Shown: in pieces, positions 7,396 to 15,884 of the stretch
Layout of the letters: each line of letters opens with the position of its first letter
How positions within the stretch are numbered: the first letter of the stretch is position 1
From: Bacteroidales bacterium
GTDB taxonomy: Bacteria; Bacteroidota; Bacteroidia; Bacteroidales; VadinHA17
Length of the DNA: 32,203 nt
Reading direction: 5' to 3'
Assembly (NCBI GenBank): GCA_017882345.1
Contig: JADGPT010000010.1
Coordinates: forward strand, 1-32,203
Notes under the pieces: model-generated
Told to the model about the DNA's origin: nothing
Seen by the model: only the letters and a program-made list of their open reading frames with translations
Databases searched by the model: none
Translations under genes and position numbers: made by a program

Positions 7396-10026
7396 ATGAA
7401 AAAAATAAGCAATAAAAAGGAACCAAAAGAAAAAACTGGTTTGGAAGATGTTAACAAGCATACCTCCGCTACCCCTGGTTTTCCTATTGTTGGGATCGGT
7501 GCATCTGCTGGCGGGCTGGAAGCATTAGGACAGTTTTTTGAGAATATGCCTATAGGTAACGGCATGGCATTCGTAATTATTCAACACCTTGACCCCAGCC
7601 ATGTAGGAATTATGCCCGAACTACTTCAACGAACCACAGTTATGAAGGTAATTCAGGTAACTGACAACCTGGTAGTGAAACCAAACCATGTGTATGTGAT
7701 ACCACCAAACAGGAGTATGGCAATTTTGAATGGCTACCTGCATTTGTTCGAGCCAACTGAATTGCGGGGTTTACGCCTGCCAATAGATATTTTTTTCCGC
7801 TCATTAGCAGATGATCAAATGGGAAAAAGTATTGGCATCATTCTTTCGGGTATGGGTTCCGATGGCAGTCTGGGATTGAAAGCTATTAAAGAAAAAAACG
7901 GAATTGTGTTGGTACAAGACCCTCTGACCTCAAAATTTAGTGGTATGCCAAGTAGTGCAATTGCAGCAGTTTCAGTGGATATTGTAGCATCGGCAACCGA
8001 ATTACCTGCCAAACTTCTTTCTTTTCTCAAATATAGTCCTGATGATACGAATAAAATTGCAGTTGAAGATAAAAACAAAAACAATCTCGAAAAAATAGTC
8101 ATCTTACTTCGTGCACAGACAGGGCATGATTTTTCTTTGTATAAAAAAAACACTTTGTATAGGCGTATAGAAAGGCGAATGAATATTCATCAGTTAGATA
8201 AAATTACCAATTATGTCCGCTTTCTACAGGAAAACCCAAAAGAATTGGAGATTCTTTTCAAAGAGTTATTGATTGGTGTAACTAATTTTTTTCGTGATGC
8301 AAAAGTGTGGGAGAAGCTAAAGGAACGAGTTCTTCCCGATTTATTTAATGAATTACCTGACGGACATGTTCTTAGAGTATGGATCACAGCTTGTTCCACA
8401 GGGGAGGAAGCCTATTCATTTGCAATTATTTTTAAGGAGGCCTACGAAAAGGTTAAGCAAACTAAAAATTTAACTTTGCAGATATTTGCCACTGATATCG
8501 ATAGCGATGCCATTGAAATAGCTCGCAAAGGAGTTTTTGGCTCAAATATTACTAACGATGTGTCACCTGAGCGGATAAACCAGTTTTTCACAAAAAATGA
8601 AACAAATTATTCTGTTAATACTTCCGTACGTGAATTGATAGTATTTGCACCACATGATGTGATAAAAGACCCTCCATTCACCAAATTGGATTTTCTTTTG
8701 TGCCGTAATTTATTGATATACATGGAATCTGAATTACAGAAAAGACTTATGAATTTATTTTATTACAGTCTTGGTGCAGGAGGAATAATGATACTTGGCA
8801 GTGCCGAAAATGTAAACTTGCAGGATTTGTTATTTACCGCGATTGATTCGAAAATAAAAATCTACAAACGGACAATTACTCCTATAGAAATTGAAAAGAT
8901 GGATTTCCCCAGCTCCTTATCTCATTCAAATAAACCAAAACTGAGAGATCTTACACCTCTTAAAGTTGATTATAATCTTCAGACATTTGCTGACCAATTA
9001 ATATTGCAACGATTTGCACCTGCAAGCGTACTGATAAATCAGGAAGGCGACATACTGTATATTACCGGAAGGACCGGTAAATACCTGGAACCTTCTGCGG
9101 GGAAAGCTAATATGAATATCTATGCAATGGCTCGTGAAGGTTTGCGTAATAAACTTTTAAGCGCTATTCGTAAAACAAAACAAAATTTTGAACCAATTAT
9201 ATTACGAAACATAAAGGTAGGAACCAACGGATCTACTCAGCTGGTAGACGTTACTGTTCAGCCAACTGAAAAACCTGATGCATTTAAAGGAACAATTATG
9301 ATAGTTTTTGCAGATGCTACTGTCGTACCAAATCCCTTAAATAGAAAATTGAAATCTGGAAAACAGAATTCAACTATCCTGGAGAATGACCTTGAGATTG
9401 AATTACAACGTACCAATGATGAGTTGCAAAGTACACGGGAAGAAATGCAAACTTCACAGGAAGAATTAAAGTCAACAAACGAGGAGCTGCAATCCACAAA
9501 TGAAGAGCTACAATCTACCAATGAAGAACTAACTACATCAAAGGAAGAAATGCAAAGCCTGAATGAAGAATTGCAGACAGTAAATATTGAATTACAAAGC
9601 AAAGTAGCTGATTTTATAGAGACAAATAGCGACATGAAAAACCTTCTCAACAGTACCGACATTGCTACCTTGTTTCTCGACAAAAGCTTGAATATTAGAA
9701 GGTTTACTAACGAATTAACTAAAATAATTAAACTTAGACTCTCTGATATTGGGAGACCTTTTACTGAAATGGTTTCCGATTTGCAGTATCCGGAAATAGC
9801 CGACCATACAATAGAAGTATTGCGCACTCTGATATTTAAAGAAAGTGACATCTCTACCCAGGACCAAAGGTGGTTTAAGGTTCGAATAATGCCTTACCGT
9901 ACGTTAGATGATAAAATTGATGGTGTAGTTATCACATTTATTAATATTACGATTGCTAAAAAATTAGAAGAAGAATTAAATAAAACAATTAATATTCTTC
10001 GTAAACATAATTTATACCAACCTTGA
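7396..10026 (+). CDS. CheB-CheR fusion with PAS domains and coiled coil
   Basis: An 876-aa cytosolic signalling protein. Residues about 28-210 are a CheB methylesterase domain with the triad S37 (GASAGG), H64 (IIQHLDPSH) and D156 (SGMGSDGS), without the usual receiver domain. Residues about 230-495 are CheR: the N-terminal helical part (YKKNTLYRRIERRM), then the SAM-binding TACSTGEEAYS (331-341) and DFLLCRNLLIYM (432-443). A PAS-like segment follows (about 521-640), then a long coiled coil with repeated N-E-E-L-Q-S-T heptads (about 663-740), encoded partly by degenerate 21-bp repeats near 9470-9535, and a final PAS (about 748-855). In known examples such proteins methylate and demethylate partners of sensory kinases rather than classic chemoreceptors. 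No CheA or receptor is nearby; the partner gene after it seems lost. Confidence 0.93.
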   Translation: MKKISNKKEPKEKTGLEDVNKHTSATPGFPIVGIGASAGGLEALGQFFENMPIGNGMAFVIIQHLDPSHVGIMPELLQRTTVMKVIQVTDNLVVKPNHVYVIPPNRSMAILNGYLHLFEPTELRGLRLPIDIFFRSLADDQMGKSIGIILSGMGSDGSLGLKAIKEKNGIVLVQDPLTSKFSGMPSSAIAAVSVDIVASATELPAKLLSFLKYSPDDTNKIAVEDKNKNNLEKIVILLRAQTGHDFSLYKKNTLYRRIERRMNIHQLDKITNYVRFLQENPKELEILFKELLIGVTNFFRDAKVWEKLKERVLPDLFNELPDGHVLRVWITACSTGEEAYSFAIIFKEAYEKVKQTKNLTLQIFATDIDSDAIEIARKGVFGSNITNDVSPERINQFFTKNETNYSVNTSVRELIVFAPHDVIKDPPFTKLDFLLCRNLLIYMESELQKRLMNLFYYSLGAGGIMILGSAENVNLQDLLFTAIDSKIKIYKRTITPIEIEKMDFPSSLSHSNKPKLRDLTPLKVDYNLQTFADQLILQRFAPASVLINQEGDILYITGRTGKYLEPSAGKANMNIYAMAREGLRNKLLSAIRKTKQNFEPIILRNIKVGTNGSTQLVDVTVQPTEKPDAFKGTIMIVFADATVVPNPLNRKLKSGKQNSTILENDLEIELQRTNDELQSTREEMQTSQEELKSTNEELQSTNEELQSTNEELTTSKEEMQSLNEELQTVNIELQSKVADFIETNSDMKNLLNSTDIATLFLDKSLNIRRFTNELTKIIKLRLSDIGRPFTEMVSDLQYPEIADHTIEVLRTLIFKESDISTQDQRWFKVRIMPYRTLDDKIDGVVITFINITIAKKLEEELNKTINILRKHNLYQP

Positions 10027-10097
10027 AAAAGCAACGTACCAATTTAACTGATGCCAGGATACTTCGCCAAAAGGCAGAAGAGAAACTGAACAAGTAA
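10023..10097 (+). pseudogene. 24-codon stub of a lost downstream signalling gene
   Basis: A TTG overlapping the CheB-CheR stop (TTGA) opens a short frame with the core NLTDARILRQKAEEKLNK, ending at TAA 10095-10097. LRQKAEEKL is the typical opening of the PAS/histidine-kinase proteins that directly follow CheB-CheR fusions in Bacteroidota, where it continues into a LSEADTLKLIHELEVHQIEL-type region. Nothing of that continuation is found downstream. The likely reading is a deletion that removed the kinase and left its first codons. It could also be a short translated tail of no function. Confidence 0.5.
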
Positions 10098-10178
10098 CCT
10101 GATAATTAAAATTAAAGTGTAATATTTATAAATATGGTCACTTTAAACGTTTGAATATTTATAAAAAATTAGTACACA

Positions 10179-11060
10179 ATGAAAAATCTACATGTCAGGA
10201 ATTTAGCTGCTACAGGATTGACCCTGATATTAGCCGGGATCTGTTCATTAGGTTATTCCCAAAAGAAATCTCAGGAGTCGCCTATAAAAGGAAGCATAAA
10301 ACTTGAATACAATTATCCTGCAGATAAAACATTTAAATATGTTGCCGACACTAAAATAGTTCAGGATATGGATGTAAATGGCCAATCAATGCTGGTAAAC
10401 GTATCTATGTATATGGGTTGCGAGGTAAAAGCCGCCGGGAAAATTGGTGAAAACCTGAAACTTGAGATTAAGATCGACTCAATGGCACAGAATGTTGAAT
10501 CGCCACAGGGAAGTGCAGGCGGACCAATAAATGATGTTAACGGGAAAGTTTTTAATATGATAATCTCACCGGCAGGAAAGACTATAGACCTAACCGAAGC
10601 TTCTAAAATTGTATATACTATTCAAGGGAGTGGAGAAAGCAGTCTGACCGAGTCATTTTTCAACTATTTTCCCGTCTTGCCTAAAAATGGAGTTAAGCCG
10701 GGTGATACATGGGTTTTAAAGGATACCATTGACACCAAGACTCCTACAAATACAATATGGATGCCGGTTGAATCAAATTTTAAGTTTGAAGGGATAGAAA
10801 ACGTAGATGGGATTGAATGTGCCAGGATAACTGCCACCCTTTCCGGCACCCGCAAAATGACTACACAATCACAGGGTATGGAAATACACACTTCCGGACC
10901 ATATACCGGAACTCAGGTTTTGTATTTTGCAGTAAAAGAAGGGTATTTGATCAAGGAAGCGGTTAATACTAAAATGACAGGGAATATTGAAATACCAGAT
11001 CAGAATATGTCATTCCCTGTTGTAATGAATATCACCTCCTCAAATGGAGTCGTAAAATAG
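10179..11060 (+). CDS. Exported protein of unknown function (DUF6263-like)
   Basis: A 293-aa protein with a clear Sec signal peptide (positively charged start, hydrophobic core LAATGLTLILAGICSLGY, likely cut after GYS). The mature part is predicted to be beta-rich, with polar, evenly spaced strands. It carries GVKPGDTWVLKDTI (about 175-190) and VDGIECARITATLSGTRK, patterns seen in Bacteroidota periplasmic proteins such as the DUF6263 group. There are no catalytic motifs I can name. It is probably periplasmic or attached to the outer envelope. It converges on the CAP-domain gene with only 9 bp between. Confidence 0.75.
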   Translation: MKNLHVRNLAATGLTLILAGICSLGYSQKKSQESPIKGSIKLEYNYPADKTFKYVADTKIVQDMDVNGQSMLVNVSMYMGCEVKAAGKIGENLKLEIKIDSMAQNVESPQGSAGGPINDVNGKVFNMIISPAGKTIDLTEASKIVYTIQGSGESSLTESFFNYFPVLPKNGVKPGDTWVLKDTIDTKTPTNTIWMPVESNFKFEGIENVDGIECARITATLSGTRKMTTQSQGMEIHTSGPYTGTQVLYFAVKEGYLIKEAVNTKMTGNIEIPDQNMSFPVVMNITSSNGVVK

Positions 11061-11069
11061 GAATCTTAA

Positions 11070-12056
11070 CTATCTTTTAACTTTAAGCACAATACCACTT
11101 TCCGGCGTCTTTCCTTTTGTATTGAGAGACGCTGGTTTGGTTATTTCTTTTTTATCGGAAAAAATCTGAATATAATATAAACCTTCCTCCGAAAAAGTAA
11201 GTGGGATCTTATAGATTGTTCCGTTCCTGTACTTTGAAAGATCCCATGCTGTCATATCTTTATACTCCTCATTTGTATAGTCTCTATAGCTTCCTTTTTT
11301 GCTGATTTGTGCCGGGGTAAGAGGTTGTGGCCAATTCTCCCTGTAAATTGTAATGAAGTATAAAAAACTGTTTCCATCCGTTTTGATAGTTATATTGCAA
11401 GGTTCTCCTACTTTTACCTCACCAGGGATATTCTCGAATTTTAAATACCTGTCAATAAACTCTTCATAGTATCTGAACTGTTTTCCTTCAAGATAGTAGC
11501 CGATACCAACAAAATTATGTGATTTGTCAATAATGTTTTCTTTATGACCATCGTCCGGCGCTCTCTCAGCCATGAATTTTCCATGTCCTGTTTTCATCAT
11601 TGAACTGATAACCTGAGAGGATTTATAATATTTGTCAGAGGACCATTCCCCATAAGCGTTTTCAGAGACATGGTCATATCCCCCGGCAAAAGCGTACCTG
11701 AGATATGGTTCTTCTCCGGCCATATTCCAATGTCCGAGATACTCATTTACAGCAGCTTCCCTGCATATCTTATTTGCAACCCTTGAAGCAAGGATGTCGA
11801 GATTAACAGGTGAAGCATTGCTTCTCTTCCTGCTATTATTAATGATATCCAGCTGAATAATCTTTAGTTTCATGGCTTCATCATCATCTTTAAATTCAAT
11901 GAGTCTTCTTTCAGATTCATTTAGTTTCTTATAGCTCTCCAAATCATAATTCCCGGTATTATCAGTCCGGTGTGGAAGTATTGAATGAGGAAGACACACT
12001 AAAATGATGATCAGTATTATTAAAATTTTTATTTGTTTCCACGTCTTCTTGAACAT
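11070..12056 (-). CDS. Exported CAP/SCP-domain protein
   Basis: A 328-aa protein. Residues 8-24 form a hydrophobic signal or anchor (IKILIILIIILVCLP). The CAP domain covers about 65-205: KLKIIQLDIINNSRKRSN at the start, H109 in YLGHWNM, E132 in HVSENAYGEW, GHKENIIDKSHNFVGIGYY (170-188) with the second conserved histidine H180. These are the paired His/Glu positions of the CAP cavity. The remaining about 120 residues are beta-rich (KVGEPCNITIKTDGNSFLYF), resembling an Ig-like or carbohydrate-contact module. Bacterial CAP proteins are secreted; their substrates are mostly unknown. It is divergent from the glutathione peroxidase gene, sharing a 44-bp promoter gap. Confidence 0.85.
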   Translation of the reverse strand: MFKKTWKQIKILIILIIILVCLPHSILPHRTDNTGNYDLESYKKLNESERRLIEFKDDDEAMKLKIIQLDIINNSRKRSNASPVNLDILASRVANKICREAAVNEYLGHWNMAGEEPYLRYAFAGGYDHVSENAYGEWSSDKYYKSSQVISSMMKTGHGKFMAERAPDDGHKENIIDKSHNFVGIGYYLEGKQFRYYEEFIDRYLKFENIPGEVKVGEPCNITIKTDGNSFLYFITIYRENWPQPLTPAQISKKGSYRDYTNEEYKDMTAWDLSKYRNGTIYKIPLTFSEEGLYYIQIFSDKKEITKPASLNTKGKTPESGIVLKVKR

Positions 12057-12081
12057 AACTCTCTACGGATTGTTAAAAAGA

Positions 12082-12089
12082 CAAAAGTA
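12082..12089 (-). promoter_or_regulatory. -7 box of the CAP-domain gene
   Basis: The minus strand reads TACTTTTG, a perfect TAnnTTTG, 25 bp before the ATG at 12056. No clear -33 box. It lies within the short divergent gap with the peroxidase gene. Confidence 0.5.
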
Positions 12090-12100
12090 AATTAATAGAT

Positions 12101-12646
12101 ATGAAAAAGATTAAATTGAGCTTACTATTTTTTCTGATGGTTTTTTCTGCAACAGCTTTCTCCCAGACATCAGGATTTTATGATTTTAAAGTAAAGACCC
12201 TCGACGGAGGCAATTTTGATTTCAGTTCACTTAAAGGGAAAAAGGTGATGATAGTCAACACAGCTTCCAAATGTGGAAATACTCCACAGTATAAGGATCT
12301 TGAGGCATTGTATGAGAAGAACCATGATTATCTTGTAATTATAGGATTTCCTGCTAATAATTTTGCAAGTCAGGAACCGGGAACAGCTGTGGAAATAAGG
12401 AAGTTCTGTACTGATAACTATGGTGTTACATTTCCTATGATGGAAAAAATATCCGTTAAGGGTGATGATATGGCTCCTATTTACAAATGGCTGACTTCTA
12501 AAAAGGAGAATGGAGTTATGGACTCAGAAGTAAAATGGAATTTTCAGAAATATCTGATAGACGAAAATGGAAAGCTTGTTGAGGTATTGGATCCAAAAGA
12601 AAAGCCGGCATCTGACAAGGTTTTAACCTGGCTTTCTTCGAAGTAA
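12101..12646 (+). CDS. Exported glutathione-peroxidase-family thiol peroxidase
   Basis: A 181-aa protein with a Sec signal peptide (LLFFLMVFSATAFSQ, likely cut near residue 21), so it acts in the periplasm. It has the GPx fold motifs: VNTASKCGNTPQY with peroxidatic Cys58, IGFPANNFASQEPGT (81-95), FPMMEKISVKGDD, and VKWNFQKYLID with W146 and N147. The classic Gln of the catalytic tetrad (FPxNQF) is Asn87 here, a variant common in Bacteroidota. The Cys-type active site implies a thioredoxin-like reductant rather than glutathione. The expected role is reduction of peroxides. Confidence 0.93.
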   Translation: MKKIKLSLLFFLMVFSATAFSQTSGFYDFKVKTLDGGNFDFSSLKGKKVMIVNTASKCGNTPQYKDLEALYEKNHDYLVIIGFPANNFASQEPGTAVEIRKFCTDNYGVTFPMMEKISVKGDDMAPIYKWLTSKKENGVMDSEVKWNFQKYLIDENGKLVEVLDPKEKPASDKVLTWLSSK

Positions 12647-12672
12647 GTCGTATTTTTCTAAATGATTTGAAT

Positions 12673-12708
12673 GAAGGTTGTACATTGTAACCCAGTGTGA
12701 CAACCTTC
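12673..12708. terminator. Hairpin between convergent peroxidase and Rieske genes
   Basis: A perfect inverted repeat GAAGGTTGT / ACAACCTTC with an 18-nt spacer sits in the 68-bp convergent gap, followed on the plus strand by TTTGATTT. It probably ends transcription from both sides. The T-run is weak. Confidence 0.55.
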
Positions 12709-12714
12709 TTTGAT

Positions 12715-13149
12715 TTACAAGGTGATTGTAAGAATGTTTCCCGTTTGGCTGACCGGGTATGAATGCAAAGGTGAGAAAGCAGGACCCTTAATAACACTTC
12801 CTGTAGTTGAAAATACTGATCCATGACATGGGCATTCTATATCACCAGCTCCGGAATAATACCCTACAGTACATCCCTGGTGTGTACAGATAGCGGACAG
12901 AGCCACTATTTTAGTGCCTGTATTTATAATTAAAATATTTTGGACAATCTTTGAATTGCCTATAGTCTTTAAAGCAGTGTTTTCTGCGAGCGATAGGTCC
13001 AGATCAATACTGGTTCCCGTGGGAGGATTATTACCCTGATTTGTTCCGGAATTCGTTGTACCTTTTGAACAACTCTTAAGGACTGATGGAACAAGTACCA
13101 GAACTGTACCTCCCAGTAAAAATTTGTGGATTACTTCTCTTCTGTTCAT
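12715..13149 (-). CDS. Rieske [2Fe-2S] protein, membrane-anchored or exported
   Basis: 144 residues from ATG 13149 (MNRREVIHKFLLGG). The N-terminus has NRR followed by a hydrophobic stretch and SCSKG, which fits a Tat-type signal or a lipoprotein-like anchor. The Rieske boxes are complete: CTHQGC and CPCHGS, giving two Cys and two His cluster ligands plus the second Cys of each box that forms the disulfide in high-potential, bc1-type Rieske proteins. The region between is short. There is no cytochrome b or oxygenase partner nearby, so the redox partner is unknown. It likely carries electrons in the periplasm. The remaining 138 bp up to the ppk gene hold nothing I recognise. Confidence 0.9.
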   Translation of the reverse strand: MNRREVIHKFLLGGTVLVLVPSVLKSCSKGTTNSGTNQGNNPPTGTSIDLDLSLAENTALKTIGNSKIVQNILIINTGTKIVALSAICTHQGCTVGYYSGAGDIECPCHGSVFSTTGSVIKGPAFSPLHSYPVSQTGNILTITL

Positions 13150-13287
13150 TTGTGTCGTTTTTAAATTCCAATACACTTAAATTAACAATCCGTAAATCAG
13201 ATTGTTCAGGAGAAGTAATGAAGAAGGCTTTAGAGGTCGATCTGAAAGATTACACGACTGCAGGACAATCAGTTGCAAAAGTTCATG

Positions 13288-15351
13288 TTATTTGGAAGCC
13301 GGTTTTTCATTTGTCTTCCTTAGCCAGTTGTATATTTCAATCTGAGATTGGTTTATGATATTTTTACCTGGCTTAACAAATGTATTTGATTGATTAGCAT
13401 CAAATATTCTTGCCTTAACATTATCTTCCCATTGGATATCAAATATCTTCCTTATTTCACACTTGATATTTTTGTCAAAGATGGGGCACGTAACTTCGAT
13501 TCTGTGATCAAGGTTCCTGGTCATAATGTCTGCAGAAGTAATATAGATCTGATCATTTCCTCCGTTGCAGAAAATAAAATATCTTGAATGTTCAAGAAAC
13601 CTGTCAACTATTCCGATAGCATCAATTTTTTCACTAAGATTCTTCACACCAGGGATAAGCGATAACATCCCTCTGACGATTAACTTTATTTTGACACCTG
13701 CCTGACTGGCCTCGTAGAGGTAGTCAATAATCTCACTGTCGGTAAGGTTATTAAGTTTAAGGTAGATAAAGGCTTTTTTACCGGCCCTGGCATTCTTAAT
13801 TTCATTTTCAATCAGCAGAACTATCTTATTCCTTAGGAAAAATGGTGACAGAATCAGATGATAAAAGTTATCTTTTTTATAGTTAACACTGAAGAAGTTA
13901 AATGCTTTGAAGACTTCATTTGTGATCTTTTTATCAGTGGTAAACAGGAGAAGGTCTGTATAAACTCTGGCGGTATCTTCATTAAAATTACCTGTACCGA
14001 CAGCGGCATAACGCTGAGTAACATCACTTTTCACGCGTGTTATAAGACAAAGCTTGGAATGCACTTTTAATCCCGGCACTCCATAAATTACTTTTACCCC
14101 CTCTTCGAGAAGTTTATTACCCCATAGAATATTAGCTTCTTCATCAAACCTGGCTTGAAGCTCTACTACAGTTGTCACAGACTTACCGTTTCTCACAGCA
14201 TTTAAAAGAGCATTAATAACGCTTGAGTTTCTCGCAAGTCTGTAGAGGGTGATTTGAATTGAAGTAACATAAGGATCAATTGATGCTTCCCGGAGAAGAT
14301 CAATGAAATGGTCGAATGGGTGATATGGGAAAAAGAGCATAATGTCTTTCCTTTTTATCACCGATAAGATACTCCTGCCTGGCTGAATATCCCTATGAGG
14401 AATTGCAATGAGAGGTTCATTAAATAACTTCTTGCGACCCGGATTCGGGAATTTCATGAAATCTTTAAAATTGTGATACCTGTTACTGGGGATAATAACA
14501 TCATCTGGTCCGAAATTCAGTTTTTTGGTTATTATTTTTAGCAGGTCGCGGGGAATAGTGCGATCGTAGATAAATCGTACAGGTGTGCCCATTTTACGCA
14601 GCAGTAAACTCTTGGAAAGTTTATCAATATAGCTTTCCGATATGTCATCTGCTATTTCAAGCTCAGCATCCTTTGTGAGTTTAATGGTATAGGCGGAAAT
14701 ATCGTCAAAATCGAAGATAAAAAATATCTCTTTCAGACCAAACCGGATTATATCATCGAGGAAAATAATGTACTTGCCATCATCTTTTTCAGGAAGTATT
14801 ATAAATCTGGGAAGCACATTAGTTGGAATCTCAAGAAGTGCATATCTTCTTTTTTGAGTGTCAGTTTTAGACAGGTAGATTGCCAGGTAAATAGCGTCAT
14901 CGGTAAGATTTGGCAGGCTTGAATTCTTTTCAATCAGGAAAGGCATAAGCCTGGTTCTTACCTCTTTATGGAAGTATTTCCTGACAAATTCAGCTTGCTC
15001 ATTATTCAGCTGTTTCTCATTAATAATATGTGTATTATGCTTTGCAAGCTCATGGAGAAGGCCTGCGTAGATCTTTTCAAATTTTTCGTTATGGGCAAGA
15101 ACAATTTCATGAATGGTCTTAAGGGTAGTTTTTGGATTGTATCCAAGTATTTCTTTTGACTTTGAACTATACAGCGATAACCTTTTAAGCGTTGCAACCC
15201 TTACTCTGAAGTATTCATCAAGGTTGTTAGAATAAATCCCAAGAAATTTAAACCTTTCCAGTAGTGGTACCTCTTTGTTTTCAGCTTCCTGTAAAACGCG
15301 TTCATTGAATGACAACCAACTTATTTCCTTTGGTATGTATAACTTACTCAT
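13288..15351 (-). CDS. ppk1: Polyphosphate kinase 1
   Basis: 687 aa, the usual length for PPK1. It makes long-chain polyphosphate from ATP and can run in reverse. The N-terminal domain starts YIPKEISWLSFNERVLQEA with FLGIYSNNLDEYFRVRV (36-52). The head domain continues to FPYHPFDHFIDLLREAS (341-357). The catalytic domains show ITLYRLARNS (367-376), ELQARFDEEANI (397-408) and VPGLKVHSKLCLITR (425-439) with the autophosphorylated His431, then GTGNFNEDTARVYTD. All key residues are present. Its ATG overlaps the stop of sixA (TAATG), so the two are translationally coupled; pfk lies just upstream. Confidence 0.97.
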   Translation of the reverse strand: MSKLYIPKEISWLSFNERVLQEAENKEVPLLERFKFLGIYSNNLDEYFRVRVATLKRLSLYSSKSKEILGYNPKTTLKTIHEIVLAHNEKFEKIYAGLLHELAKHNTHIINEKQLNNEQAEFVRKYFHKEVRTRLMPFLIEKNSSLPNLTDDAIYLAIYLSKTDTQKRRYALLEIPTNVLPRFIILPEKDDGKYIIFLDDIIRFGLKEIFFIFDFDDISAYTIKLTKDAELEIADDISESYIDKLSKSLLLRKMGTPVRFIYDRTIPRDLLKIITKKLNFGPDDVIIPSNRYHNFKDFMKFPNPGRKKLFNEPLIAIPHRDIQPGRSILSVIKRKDIMLFFPYHPFDHFIDLLREASIDPYVTSIQITLYRLARNSSVINALLNAVRNGKSVTTVVELQARFDEEANILWGNKLLEEGVKVIYGVPGLKVHSKLCLITRVKSDVTQRYAAVGTGNFNEDTARVYTDLLLFTTDKKITNEVFKAFNFFSVNYKKDNFYHLILSPFFLRNKIVLLIENEIKNARAGKKAFIYLKLNNLTDSEIIDYLYEASQAGVKIKLIVRGMLSLIPGVKNLSEKIDAIGIVDRFLEHSRYFIFCNGGNDQIYITSADIMTRNLDHRIEVTCPIFDKNIKCEIRKIFDIQWEDNVKARIFDANQSNTFVKPGKNIINQSQIEIYNWLRKTNEKPASK

Positions 15352-15845
15352 TATGATTTATCTGGTTTAAGAAAATATTCCATCTTTCCGTTGTTCCGAC
15401 CAATCTCCGACCATGTTCTGATATTAAATGAAATACAGACTATTCCGGTTTTAGGCATAAAATCACAACCTTCTTTACATAGCATATTTGCAATCTGTGT
15501 GAAGGAAGGGTTATGTCCAAACATTGATACTGTTTCAGTCTCTTCATTGATTGTTGAAAGTATAGCTGGCAGATTCTGGAAGCTCATCCTATTATAAAGA
15601 TCACTGTTCATAATGACATTATCGGCATTTATCCCAAATTTACCCGCGAAGATTAATGCTGTTTCCAGGGCTCTGAAAGCAGGGCTCGTCAGAAAAACAC
15701 CCGGGGATTTTTCTTTTTCCAAAAGTTTATGGGCCATAAGTCCCGCGATTACTTTCCCCTTCAGAGTCAGTGATCGTTCGAAGTCAGAAATTTCAGAAGA
15801 CTCGTCTTCTGCTTTTCCATGACGGATTAAAATTAATCTTTTCAT
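15351..15845 (-). CDS. sixA: SixA-like phosphohistidine phosphatase
   Basis: 164 aa from ATG 15845, with the canonical start MKRLILIRHGKAED; an upstream in-frame start at 15869 is less likely. This is the histidine phosphatase superfamily: RHG with the phospho-accepting H9, R in TSPAFRALETA, and the second histidine in SMFGHNPSF. The length matches SixA. SixA removes phosphate from phosphohistidine proteins. Placed between pfk and ppk1, with a 1-bp overlap with ppk1, it may act on the phosphohistidine state of this module. That role is inference from position only. Confidence 0.88.
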   Translation of the reverse strand: MKRLILIRHGKAEDESSEISDFERSLTLKGKVIAGLMAHKLLEKEKSPGVFLTSPAFRALETALIFAGKFGINADNVIMNSDLYNRMSFQNLPAILSTINEETETVSMFGHNPSFTQIANMLCKEGCDFMPKTGIVCISFNIRTWSEIGRNNGKMEYFLKPDKS

Positions 15846-15884
15846 TCTCTTCTGTAAATTGAATAACAAATGTTCAATGAATAA

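Noticed and set aside
9469-9540. Tandem DNA repeat or CRISPR-like array
   Set aside because: The 21-bp degenerate units encode in-frame coiled-coil heptads; there are no spacers. No CRISPR array was seen anywhere in the window.
9258-9851. A 197-codon minus-strand frame rich in S, C, V and F
   Set aside because: It is the antisense of the E/L/N/S heptad coiled coil of the CheB-CheR protein, which gives long stop-free shadows.
12516-12824. A 102-codon minus-strand frame between the peroxidase and Rieske genes
   Set aside because: It covers the 3' ends of two well-supported genes and the hairpin between them.
13086-13358. A 90-codon plus-strand frame over the Rieske start and the gap to ppk1
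   Set aside because: It is antisense to two solid genes and has no domain.
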